DNA of 64,000 nucleotides, taken from NCBI RefSeq assembly GCF_000150275.1, contig NW_002060966.1:200415-264414 (forward strand). Direction: 5' to 3'. Numbering within the stretch: position 1 is the stretch's first letter; each line of letters begins with the position of its first letter. Source of the stretch: Trichoplax adhaerens. Lineage: Eukaryota; Placozoa; Uniplacotomia; Trichoplacea; Trichoplacidae. Below, piece after piece: positions 11,401 through 21,949 of this stretch. Under the pieces are notes generated by a model that searched no databases, was not told the origin of the DNA, and worked only from the letters and a program-made list of their open reading frames with translations. The position numbers and the translations under genes were made by a program.

Positions 11401-13174
11401 AATTAATTAGTAGACCCTATATAGATATTAATAATGGCGACACGTTAGCACCCGCTAAATCATGTAAATCTTATATTGTCAAGTTACTATGTGTGCACCA
11501 CGAATTTAGTGGAAGAGTATAAAAGGACGAGCGAATGCTCACTTTCAGAGTTCTTTATTAGATCATGTAAGGGAAGGTACTCGGCTACTCTATTAATAAA
11601 AACTATACTAATCATGTAGAACAGTCTTATCCCTGTGTGACCTTAAGTAGTATAGAACTACCATACAGTAGATCTCCAGGTGTAGTAGAGCAAGGTATAA
11701 GTAATCTATTAGTTTAGTGTAGTAGTTCGCAACATAAGTTTGTGACAACTACATATAAAAGTGCGAGTTAACACTTCATTTGATAGAACAATCTGTTGAC
11801 AAGAAGTCAGCTGGTAATAAAATAAAATTAACAAAAATGATTCATCCTACACATATAATTTGTAAGTATTAAATGGTACAGCTAAAAGTCCGTACGTACA
11901 GTATATCACATAACGCGTATATCTTATTTTATGTAAAACAATAGATATTTCTAGATGAATCCACATTTGTGATATTTCGCGTACTGTGTATATTTATACT
12001 TTCACTTTATATTGTCACTATTACTTCGCACTGAGTATATTGCATGTATTTGACCTAATAATTTAGCTTATATCATTGTCTATTCAGCTCATTTGACCGC
12101 AGGTTTTTGCCCCAAATTTTAATTTTATTTAAATATTATACCTGGCATTTACTTACGTGCTACGTTAAACGAAGAAATAAAGATAAATATTATTGCCTGG
12201 AAAGATGTTGGATGAAAAACAGATGTACCGGTAGCTAGCATCTTCTTTCTAGCTTAGTTGAAGAACTGTTTGTTTGATTTATTTAAGATCTGCTATCAGA
12301 AAGTATTGCCATTGCTACTCGAAAATTTTGCTTTAACGTAAACGTGATCATTTTCCGTATCATTTTAAAATTCAGCCCACATATCAGTTTAGCATGAAAA
12401 GGTATTTTAAATTTACCAGCACGTGACTTCAATATTAAATTTAATCCAAATTTAGCAGTAATTTAATCTACGCAATAGAACTATTGAAGCCAAGAGTTTG
12501 AGTCTACTTATTTATCAAACGATGTCTAAATTCAAATCACCAGTTTTTCAGACATGAAATCTACTGGTGCTGCCAATCAGTAGAAAAGTAATGATTGGTT
12601 ACTAGAGATACCGAAAAGTGATATGCTGAGATATTTTTATAGTAGTTTTTTTAAATTTTGATACAATATAACTCAAATTTTAATCTGGAAGTTAGTAATC
12701 CTAATTTGCAGTAAGAAGTTAAAGTAAGTATTTTTTTATATCCCTTAAATTATAATCTACAATTAGAATGAATATAAGTTTAGCATTAAGAAGGAAAACT
12801 ACGTCAATTAAGTTCATCGTATACCTTTATATATTTTTAATGGTATTATTACCATTATGTATGTTTTTTAAGTATATTCTGTACAATAATTTCGTTAATA
12901 GACTGCAATACTGTTCATAAGCTACATAATACGGTCTACAGTAGTTTCATAAGAAATAGCTACCTGATTAATGATAAAATTTTAAATTAAGATTAGTTAA
13001 CATAATATTAAGCCAACATTGAACGAAATCATCATTTGATGCTTAAATATTCGTGTATATCCATATTTCTTTACATCAAGTGACGTGCATTTGTAAGAGG
13101 ATTGCCTGAATGATCTACGCTCAAATTCGGAACTTTAGTCATTAATTAAAGCCACTTTACACGGTGTTTATAAT
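8449..13174. other. Gene-poor stretch with one exon-like open frame and two orphan TATA boxes
   Basis: Most of this is AT-rich DNA without a recognisable gene. Three things stand out: an exon-like minus-strand frame at 8954-9180, a short (AT)n run near 9177-9192, and TATAAAAG motifs at 11518 and 11754 (plus) with no ORF behind them. Confidence 0.45.
8954..9180 (-). other. Exon-like open frame ending at a possible splice donor
   Basis: A minus-strand frame of about 75 codons includes FSFVNSCDHGMVKNYSAK and ends at CAGGAGTATCG followed by GTAAGATG, a good donor sequence. Codon use is less AT-driven than in the flanks. I could not find a partner exon on either side. It may be an isolated exon, a relic or chance, and I do not recognise the protein. 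Confidence 0.2.
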
Positions 13175-13447
13175 CTAATATGATAGACCAGTCGTACTTG
13201 CTGGAGGAGAACCTAAAGTTCAGATACAATTTGGATCGCCAAATTCTTGACCAATAGTCTTGCCATCACCATCGCTATCTTTGTGATATAGTGATGTAGT
13301 CCAACTGTGACCAGCGTTAGCAAAATCGATTCCAAATCAATTTCTAGTACCCGCACGCGCTGAAACTTCATCACCAATACCAGACCAGATCAAACTAGGA
13401 TTGCGATGGTTACGTACCTTATTACCATTTTGTAGTGATGCATCCAT
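13175..13447 (-). pseudogene. Temptin pseudogene, closest to the stalked copy
   Basis: From the ATG at 13447 the frame gives NGNKVRNH, NPSLIWSGIGDE, then a TGA where the family has Pro (RN*FG). It continues through FGIDFANAGHSWTTSLYHKD, SDGDGKTIGQEFGDPNCI, where the conserved Trp is a second TGA, and PASTTGLSY, then TAG. The signal peptide is missing and the Cys before QMDSD is Tyr. The NPS segment and the GIGD context resemble the gene at 7092-8267 most closely. It is clearly nonfunctional. Confidence 0.88.
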
Positions 13448-14040
13448 ATTTGATTATGCGGATAGCTATATTTGATATAGTTAGGTTACTTTGAAAAGAT
13501 ACTAGTGCAAGCTCCCTTCGCTTTGCTGACGGTTTACGATAATGTGCTCATTTAACAGATAGTATTACTATTTGATAGACCTGTCAGAGATTCAGTAACT
13601 TTTTAGCGTGTATCCGTGTACTACTGTACAGTACTTTTACATGTTGACTAATTATCGTGCAAGATTTATGTAGCTAGAAACACTGTAGTTGTTAAGATGC
13701 CCTTCGAAGAATGGGCCTAGATGTAAATAGTAGAGTAGTGGCATTTTAAGTAGAATGATTTAGATTGTAAAAAATGATGTACAATTAGAGAAAAGCATTT
13801 TGTTTGATGATTCATGCCTGATTGTATATGAATCAAGCTGTCATAAATGGTTTTAACGAAATGTTTATAAGAACTGCAGAGATAAGCCTACAGGAGAGAA
13901 GAGATTACACTTCGCTTCGAGCTCGGAATACTTTAGATTTTAGACTAGATTCTTGTAGTAATTAATTATTGCTCTACCATTCCTAAAACTTTGTAATAAA
14001 AGCCTTTTAGAAAATACTATTTGACAAAGATAGTTATAGT

Positions 14041-14085
14041 GAGGCGCATTCATTACACCATTAGGAATAGAAGTTTGATATATAT
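14041..14085 (-). pseudogene. Short relic of a temptin N-terminal segment
   Basis: The minus strand reads TATCAAACT, then ATTCCTAATGGTG, matching the part of copy 1 that encodes YQTKIPNG almost base for base (here YQTSIPNG). Similarity stops after a few more codons. It is an isolated fragment, probably the end of another decayed tandem copy. Confidence 0.6.
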
Positions 14086-16228
14086 TACAGCTGTTCAAAT
14101 AACTGATCTAGAGGGTATAAAAGATTAGTGTCACGAAGTAGCCTTAAATAGTAATCATTTGAGGTACCAAGCTATCTAGCCCCCAAAAATACATTAAATA
14201 ATTCAACTCTAGCATTTTACAAGTGGATTAGTTAAAAACTTTTAGTCGGTTGATAGTAATGAATATAAATTTTACAGTTTAAATTTCCTCTTTTATTTAT
14301 AGGACTACTTAAAGAGACAATTTATACATCCAAATTCGAGTTTCAACTTAATCTGCCCCTTTATATGGACATACTCGTATAACAACATAACCAGTACACT
14401 TTGATCAGTAGGCAAATAAACTCCAAAAAAGACTCTACTAATTGTTAGCTGTCTAATGTATATTGACATAACAAGTATTACTCAAACAGACACTGAAGCA
14501 GCTATATTCTATGCAATGTTATTATCATAGTGAGACATATTGAGCATTATTTACCTATTCTGATGATTAATAACAACAACTGCAAACGGGTCTGAAGCTA
14601 TAGGAATTATTTATAGACAATCCTTTGCCATTTTAAACAGCTCCATTGATTGTGATTATAATTCTGCAATAACTCTTTTCGAAACAGAATCTATTTCCAA
14701 AAATTAGGAGATAGCTTTGCAAGATTCCGTGTAATATTACAGTACTTTCACATGACAGTATTGGAGATTAGTAGCAAAGGAAGAAAGAATCTGGATAATA
14801 TTTTTAAGCCTCTTATTCGGTATACAGTAATTATCCTATATAAATGCTAGCAAAGATCACTCCTTATTGTTAGGCGTTTTAAGAACTAAGTACCTCATAA
14901 TGAACAACTTTGATGTATTAAAATGTAATAAACCAAACTGATGCCTGTTTAAATTCGTTATAGGTTGCACGAGTCATGCAGTATTAGAAGAGTTTTTAAG
15001 GTCTGTAATGTCATGAAGTACCTTAAATAGTGCAATAAAAGTAACTGTGGCGTAATAAACTAAGAGTTATCATGCTAGCATTACTTGTGGTCAAACTGTA
15101 TTCTCTTGAAGTGTGATGAAAATTGATAATCAGTTGACGAATAGAATGCAATATTACATATTTTCTTTTTATATTATAGTGTTTGGACATGATATTCAGC
15201 CAATAGAAATAAAATAGAGTACCTTTACCAGGAAATGATTACCAGTTATCTAGCGTTTTGCTAAGGAAGTGATCGGTTATACTTGGTTTAATCAATTGCA
15301 AATAGCCATTAAAAAATGAAAATTTTTAATCAGTACGATTACTGCGATCAAAATTTTCTCGAAAGCGATAGAATCAGGACGCCAAATATGCCTATATTAA
15401 TTCAGTTTAGTTAGTTTTAAAATCGAACCCATTCAAACTTACAAAGTACGGTAAGGCCGGCATTAACGAGGGCATGTTTACTAGCCCTTGCTATTACGAG
15501 TTACGAGGCGATTTCAAGGATTATAATTAATTATACTACAGTACTTGCATCGACAAGAGAGTGTTTTTCTTTCACCATAACAATTTTTAAAATGGATTGC
15601 CTGGAAGTAAATAACCTATCATTATTCGGCTATTTTTAGATCTTATAAAACTTAAAGAACCTGGACTTCTAAGATCTACAAATACTGACAATCTGTAGTT
15701 ATTAATCTTGCTTAGCTTAATTACGGTTTACGATTAATCTAGGTTGGCAAATGTATTTAATTATAGATCATTTAAGCGATAATTGTATACCGTACCGGTA
15801 ACTTACGATATATGTATTAATATATAACATATATGTACACACGTACATCCTTTCGATGCCTGTATACGTCTTCGTAAACTTAAGTATTCAACTAGCTATT
15901 AGAATAAGATTGTATTTAATTTATTTTCGATAACGTGGACTTCATCTGTGATCATTCAAGACAAAATACACTAAAGTTTTACTTTAGACAGGAATTCGAT
16001 GCAGTAATCATCAAACAAATTTAAGAGTGCAAGTACTGCCTTGATTACAAAAATACTAACTCGTTCCTTTTAAGCTCATATTACAATACCTAGCTATAGT
16101 GATATTCTCATCATCTTAAATAGTAGAAAAATATTAGGAAATACGCTTCACACTTTTTAAAAGAAAGAATTAAAGCCATTTGACACGTTGGTCATTAATG
16201 CTACGATGTAGTTTGCATGTAAGTACGA
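14086..16228. other. Intergenic stretch without recognised genes
   Basis: The DNA is AT-rich with dense stops in all frames. A TATAAAAG motif at 14116 (plus) has no supported gene downstream. I see nothing else. Confidence 0.45.
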
Positions 16229-16693
16229 TTATAGTTCGGTGTTGGATGGTTTGTTTTCCGTCTTATTTGGGCAATCGATATTGCAACTTAGCCATGACTG
16301 CTTCTGACCACAACACGTAGGAGAATTGAGCGGCTCACAGATTCCTGGATGAGAAAGACCGGTTGAGATTGACGGAGTTGCACCTACAGCCCATGTACAC
16401 TCAGGATCGCCAAGTTCTTCACCATTTGTTTTTCCATCTCCATCACTATCCATCTGACAAAGTGATTTAGTCCACGTATAGCCAGCATTAGCAAAATCAA
16501 CACCAAATGAATTCCTTGCATCAGCGCCGCCAGATGATTGATGGCCAACCCCAAGCCAGGGATTACTGATGTCCTCATGGCATGGATTAGGAACTTTTAC
16601 ACCATTTGGGATTTTTTCAGTAAAATCGCTGTAACCATTAATACAAACAACTTGAAATACACACAAGCACTTGATTATTAGCCACAAATTCAT
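16229..16693 (-). CDS. Temptin-domain secreted protein without anchor (154 aa)
   Basis: This single-exon gene starts at the ATG at 16693. A signal peptide covers residues 1-20 (MNLWLIIKCLCVFQVVCING). The temptin domain follows with KIPNG, VPNPC, GVGHQSSGG, RNSFG, DSDGDGKTNGEELGDP (82-97), SHPGICEP and CCGQ...WLSC. Unlike the other two intact genes it ends soon after the domain with a short polar tail (NKTENKPSNTEL) and has no hydrophobic segment, so it should be freely secreted. The gene pair, soluble here and tethered at 7092-8267, could act as signal and receptor-like partners, but that is speculation. Confidence 0.9.
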   Translation of the reverse strand: MNLWLIIKCLCVFQVVCINGYSDFTEKIPNGVKVPNPCHEDISNPWLGVGHQSSGGADARNSFGVDFANAGYTWTKSLCQMDSDGDGKTNGEELGDPECTWAVGATPSISTGLSHPGICEPLNSPTCCGQKQSWLSCNIDCPNKTENKPSNTEL

Positions 16694-16798
16694 CGCGATC
16701 GTTGACGTTGAAATACACGGGAGATCTTGTCAATTATAAATTAATTTCAAAATAGAACCAAAGCCAATTCTAACTTGTCACTTTTATCAATATTCTAA

Positions 16799-17304
16799 AT
16801 GGCTAAGCAATCCCTAATGCAAGTATCACCAGATCCAAGAATAAGACTTCAGTTAACAACTTGGTTTGAAGAAGCCAATCCGCCTTAACTCACGATGAAA
16901 TCTTCAGCTTGCGATGCCACTGTTATCCACTATCTTCTATTAGTGTATATGGGCTCGTTATCTTCGCCTACCAGCAATAGCAATAGACTCATTTAATTGG
17001 ATCGCTAACCAATCAGACAGAGAATCAGACTAACGATGATTTTCGATTGTCTACTAATCTATTCTTATCTAGTCGACGATTGTTATAGAGACAATGGAAT
17101 AGCTGATAGCACAGAGAAGGAAAAATCGAATGTAGAGAAATACTAGCTAGAATTGACAATCTTTTGGTCAAACCTAGTGCGGAAAATGGTTTAGGACTTT
17201 TAATCGGTGGTGAAGATTTCTTCTTCTCCTATAATACTATATCAAGGCGTTTTATAAGCCAAAAACGTGGACTACGAGATATATTAGTACTAGTAGATAG
17301 ATAA
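16799..17304 (+). pseudogene. Decayed coding-like region of unknown family
   Basis: An ATG at 16799 opens a frame with DPRIRLQLTTWFEEANPP that stops at TAA. The +1 frame continues sensibly with THDEIFSLRCHCYPLSS to a TAG. About 150 bp on, a frame with REILARIDNLLVKPS, AENGLGLLIGGEDFFFSYN and a terminal TAA (17302-17304) stays open for about 60 codons. The GC content and codon pattern are coding-like compared with the flanks. I do not recognise the family. It could be a frameshifted pseudogene or two exons of a gene whose splice sites I misread. Confidence 0.35.
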
Positions 17305-19018
17305 ACTTGAGAAGTATATGACTAAAAAGGGCTGAAGAGTTGCTACTGGAGACTCTAGTACTAATATTAGACGGATAAAATGCGTTTGCTCAGTTGCATA
17401 ATGAGTTTGCGTAGTATGCTTTCAATCAACTACTTGATTTTATAACCGACTTAATGTAAATCAGATATTTTTGTGATTAATTAATTATTAAGGATCGATA
17501 TTCAAAATTAATCATTAATATTATCATATATCCCACCTTATGGTAGATCCGAGAAGCGGTATAGCAATTCTGTACTTTATTCAATGAATATAGAGATTAT
17601 GATTAACAACAACTACTTGCTGGGGCCATTTATAATTATATACCGAATTCGTAAATTTAACTCAGGAATAGTTATCAGTACTGTATTTACATTAAGTATT
17701 AATATCTACTGATTAATTGTAGTTCAACGGACTACTTGCTGTATGAAGGCTTAAATATGCATACCTGCTGGATATCTATTACTAGCGTCCATAAACTGTA
17801 AAACTAGTGTTATACTTATATATCCATCAATGTATGTGTGGTAAATAGTTTCACGCGTCAGGTCATCAAGACTTCATGCTTTTTGAACTAGCGTCGATAC
17901 CGATTCACGCTTTACTTTATATGATCGTCTATACGTCAAGGAATATTTTTACCTGCTGGGTCAGTGAATCTTCATACTTAATAGCGTTAATAATAATTAG
18001 TTATCCGCTGTAATTAATGTCAAGTTATAGAATTTGGATGCATTAATGTTGTTCCCAATCAGCTATACGTACCAATATTGATGCAACGTTGATTTATCGA
18101 TACTGTAAGAATGAAAGATCCTTCAGATATAATAATAATACTTTAATATTAATTGTTTTAACATGGTATTCACAGCAATGACAAATTGAAGATATTTTCT
18201 TTCACCAAGTTTAAGGTTATATTCTAACGCTTGTTAATAACAGAAGTAAAATTCGTCATATTTTGGAATCAACTGATAAAATAGTAATATCCGAATAATG
18301 TAAAGAAAGTATTCTGGTACAACATCTCCGTTATGATTTTAATTTATATAAGAAATTTTCAAGTCTTACGATATAAGAAGCGTGAGTGTCGTAAAGATTA
18401 TGTAGAACATCTGTATCATAGCCGCTAATTAGTTAAACTTAATTATGATTAAATACATGAAAGATTGACATCTGAGATTTTCAGAATTTCTTAACGTTTG
18501 TTCGCATTAAATACATCCAGTCTTGAATGATACCATTCGCATACGATGATAATCATAAGCCATAAATTTCTAATTAAAACTGGGAGTCTAAAATAAACAT
18601 CTACTATTTAATTTAAGTACCATATTGAACAGAACTTTCGAAACAATTTAACGGCAAAAACTTTTCCATTTAAATACGCTAAATGTTTCATCGGCCTTTC
18701 GCAAAGCATTTTAACTTAAAATGGCATATATTATGAATCGATGAATATGATAAGCGGTATATTTTGTACTTGATTTCATTTATTACACCATTTTTAGAAT
18801 TCACTTTGAAACTAATGAGCCTATAAGTAGTCTAGAACTTATTTCTTATATTAAGTTATTCCCGTAGTAGTTGAGTTGAATTTATATTTTCAGTATCTTT
18901 AGCAGTATGATTACATTTTACTAAACCACCCCTAGGATAGCTTTAGGTATTTTTCTTAGTGCTAACAATGGTCTGGAGAACATCTTGCGTTAGTTATGGC
19001 AATATCTATTTTATCAAT
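17305..19018. other. Intergenic stretch, 3' flank of the fucosyltransferase gene
   Basis: AT-rich sequence. I see no gene, repeat array or RNA here. Confidence 0.5.
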
Positions 19019-21949
19019 TTAAGTTAATGTGAATTTTCCATGATGTTCTTCCGATATAGCATAGATATTGTCAATTTGTTGCTTTGTCTGTCCATTTAAT
19101 TCAGTCGGGTAGAAAAGACAGTTACGTTCCGCATCTCCCCATTTCTTCCATAAATCGTAATGTGTCGATTTTCGTTTATCTGCTACCCATTTATTATCAT
19201 ATAAGTTATTGCATAAGCCGCACAAATCGCTAATATCATTTCCCTTGTCGACTTTGTAGTGTAAACGCCACATGAAATAATGATTATATAATGTATCATC
19301 ATTATCGAGTTGTTTTAAATACTTTGCTAGTTGATAGCTGCTAGCAAAATTGAAAACATTTATGAGAGAATACGGAGGTGCAGTCCTTGGATCTTCATAA
19401 TTGGCACCTCCAACAACCACAGGCACAATATCATATTTTAAACCACGGGTATACAATTCCTGAGTAGCATAATCACGACAAATAGAATCTTCCATAATAA
19501 GTAAAAACTTATATTTTCGAGCAATCATTTCCATACAGTGTTGAGTCCCATTAGGGCATGTGATATTCCCACATGGTCCATAAGCATCAATTGGAATAAA
19601 TTGTCGTAAATTATTTAGGAAAGTTTTGGTTTGATGATTGCATCTTGCTGAATAATATGCCATTAATTTTGTCTTTCCTTGAGCATAATTTCGTTGTGGA
19701 TCAAACTGCTGCTGAAAATTGCCTTTTGTAATCGATCCATAATGATGGATTAAATCAGCATCATGAGTATGACTCATTACTAGATTAAACATGGCCAAAT
19801 GAAAGCGTAAAATTTTAATATGAGCTTGTTGATTATAAACTGGACTACGTCGATTATGATAAATCCATAATTGTTGCTCAGGACGCAATTTCATCTCGGG
19901 GAAGTATTGGAAAGAGCTAAATTCCTTTCGGTAATTTTGAAAAATGACCGCAGCACTTTTAGTATACTGGCTAGGATCTCGCACAACACGACAATGATGC
20001 TGTCCACAGGATAAATCAATACCAGCTTCAGATTGATGACGATTTGGATGCTGGCTCCATATCAGAATTGTTTTGATTCTGGGTAGACGATTGATGATCT
20101 GCCTCTCTAATGGACTACTAATAGATTTGGGCTGGCGTAACATCTGCAATGGCCAAGTTTCGCCTTCCATTGGATCTAATTCATAATTTTGTTTTTTATG
20201 CTTAACCACCGATGGCATAAGCGCTTTTTTTCCTGATTTTCTACTTAAATGTTGCCGTCTAGATAGATCCGAATGAACTTTATTAATTGATTTTTTAATA
20301 CCCAATTTTCTTTCTTGTAAACTCGATAGTCTTGACATTTTTTGCTTCTTATGCATTCTAACCGATTGATTTGCTCTTAGTCTTATGGTAGAATTACCGA
20401 GTGATCGTAATTTTGTGACATTTGATGTTTTCTTTGTCTTAATTCGAAATTTTAAGTTCTTCTTGGATGGTAAGTTCTGAATATTGCTTGTATCCATAGA
20501 ATCGGATTCTTCTTCGTCTGTGTCGATCAAGTTTTGTCGATTTTTATCTCCTGTATTGACGGTCTGGCGATCCATTGAGTAACGATTTTTCTTCTTGGCT
20601 TTGTATTTCCCCAATTTTAGGTTCATTTTTCCCTTAGCATTCTTTTCCGTTAGTGCTTTGTTCGAGGATTTCGATATTTTAGATTTTGGAAACGATTCCT
20701 GTTCATCATTTAATCTTTCTTCCTCTTCATCCAATGGAGAATCTTCATCATCATCGCTATCAATTTCATCCAACTCAATAGACCCAAGAGTATTCTTATC
20801 ATACTCTCTGCCGCCACTTATAATTGATTTATTCTTAGATGTCTTGACAGTTTTCGATTGATTTGGTTTTGATTTTTCTTTCCCATTCTCGGAGATTTCT
20901 GCATAAGGATCTTCTTCTTGATAAGGATCCAGCTCATCTTCATATCCTAAAGTATCATCGAAACTGTCATCGGAGTCCGGTACTTTTTCCTTAGCTTTAA
21001 TAAAAATCTTCTTTCCCTTCTGGATTTTTGCTACTTTTTTTGCGTTGATCGGCAATTTAGTATGAAGGTGCCAAGTTCTATTCTTTTTTTTTAAATCTTG
21101 ATATTTAACTTTTCCTTTTAAATGAGATAATTTTCCATTTTTATGGCCATGGCGAAGTTTTGACAGGGCTTTTACTTTTGTTTTCTTCCTTGCAATTTCA
21201 GTTTTATTTCTGGAAAGAGATGAATTTAATTTGGAATTCTTGATGGCACCTTTGGAAGTTGCATTTTTAGAAGGTACGATAACCAATCCTTTATGCCCCT
21301 GGTGACGATGGTGTACACCTTTGCTTTTTAAACCGTTGGAAGTTTTATTGCTTAATTGCCGATGAATGACGTTCGAAGGATTTTTTTTCAATTTATTACC
21401 AAAGGCTTGAGAGTAAACATCATTTTTATTTAAAGCAAAGGTATTATTAGGTTTCTTTTTCGGTAATGACTGCTTAAACGGCAATTTGAAGGTATCCAAT
21501 TTTTTCTTACTCAATTGTTGCATGATCTGAATTTTTTTACGCTGATTTGATGTATCATTCATTTTAGATTCAAACTTATAAAAATTGGAATTCAATTTAG
21601 ATGATTGATGGAATGATTTCTGCTTAAGTTTAGGCGAGAGTTTACTGCCACTGTCAACAGAATTGGACTTTAAACGAACCGATTTTGATTTGCTATTGAT
21701 GTAATTTTTAGCCGCATTTTGAAGATTTTTTCTCTCGTCTAGAGGTGATATTTTCTCTTTCTGCTGGTGCGATTTCTTATCCTTAGATGATTGCTGATGC
21801 TCAGGCTGACTAGTTATAATCATGGCGAAAAAGAAAACAGCAATTAAAACTACAACTAAAACTTTACATCGTTTTAATTTACGATAACGCGATTCTCTAA
21901 TCATTTTGGATAGACGATTAGTACGAGGACTTTCATCGGGATTATTCAT
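19019..21949 (-). CDS. GT10 alpha-1,3-fucosyltransferase-like protein with very long basic stem (976 aa)
   Basis: This is one uninterrupted exon starting at the ATG at 21949. The topology is Golgi type II: a basic cytosolic tail (1-28), one membrane span (29-47, KVLVVVLIAVFFFAMIITS), a stem of about 575 residues, then the GT10 domain (about 624-976). Family signatures include AYYSARCN (about 764-771), FIPIDAYGPCG, the donor-binding block YKFLLIMEDSICRDY (about 813-827, where most members have FENS), VPVVVGGANYED, APPYSLI and LAKYLKQLDND. The known reaction is transfer of fucose from GDP-fucose to N-acetylglucosamine on glycans. The stem is rich in Lys, Ser and Asn, with two acidic patches near residues 325-350 and 395-415. 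Typical members have stems of tens of residues, so this length is odd. Start and domain are secure. Acceptor specificity is not predictable. Confidence 0.9.
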   Translation of the reverse strand: MNNPDESPRTNRLSKMIRESRYRKLKRCKVLVVVLIAVFFFAMIITSQPEHQQSSKDKKSHQQKEKISPLDERKNLQNAAKNYINSKSKSVRLKSNSVDSGSKLSPKLKQKSFHQSSKLNSNFYKFESKMNDTSNQRKKIQIMQQLSKKKLDTFKLPFKQSLPKKKPNNTFALNKNDVYSQAFGNKLKKNPSNVIHRQLSNKTSNGLKSKGVHHRHQGHKGLVIVPSKNATSKGAIKNSKLNSSLSRNKTEIARKKTKVKALSKLRHGHKNGKLSHLKGKVKYQDLKKKNRTWHLHTKLPINAKKVAKIQKGKKIFIKAKEKVPDSDDSFDDTLGYEDELDPYQEEDPYAEISENGKEKSKPNQSKTVKTSKNKSIISGGREYDKNTLGSIELDEIDSDDDEDSPLDEEEERLNDEQESFPKSKISKSSNKALTEKNAKGKMNLKLGKYKAKKKNRYSMDRQTVNTGDKNRQNLIDTDEEESDSMDTSNIQNLPSKKNLKFRIKTKKTSNVTKLRSLGNSTIRLRANQSVRMHKKQKMSRLSSLQERKLGIKKSINKVHSDLSRRQHLSRKSGKKALMPSVVKHKKQNYELDPMEGETWPLQMLRQPKSISSPLERQIINRLPRIKTILIWSQHPNRHQSEAGIDLSCGQHHCRVVRDPSQYTKSAAVIFQNYRKEFSSFQYFPEMKLRPEQQLWIYHNRRSPVYNQQAHIKILRFHLAMFNLVMSHTHDADLIHHYGSITKGNFQQQFDPQRNYAQGKTKLMAYYSARCNHQTKTFLNNLRQFIPIDAYGPCGNITCPNGTQHCMEMIARKYKFLLIMEDSICRDYATQELYTRGLKYDIVPVVVGGANYEDPRTAPPYSLINVFNFASSYQLAKYLKQLDNDDTLYNHYFMWRLHYKVDKGNDISDLCGLCNNLYDNKWVADKRKSTHYDLWKKWGDAERNCLFYPTELNGQTKQQIDNIYAISEEHHGKFTLT

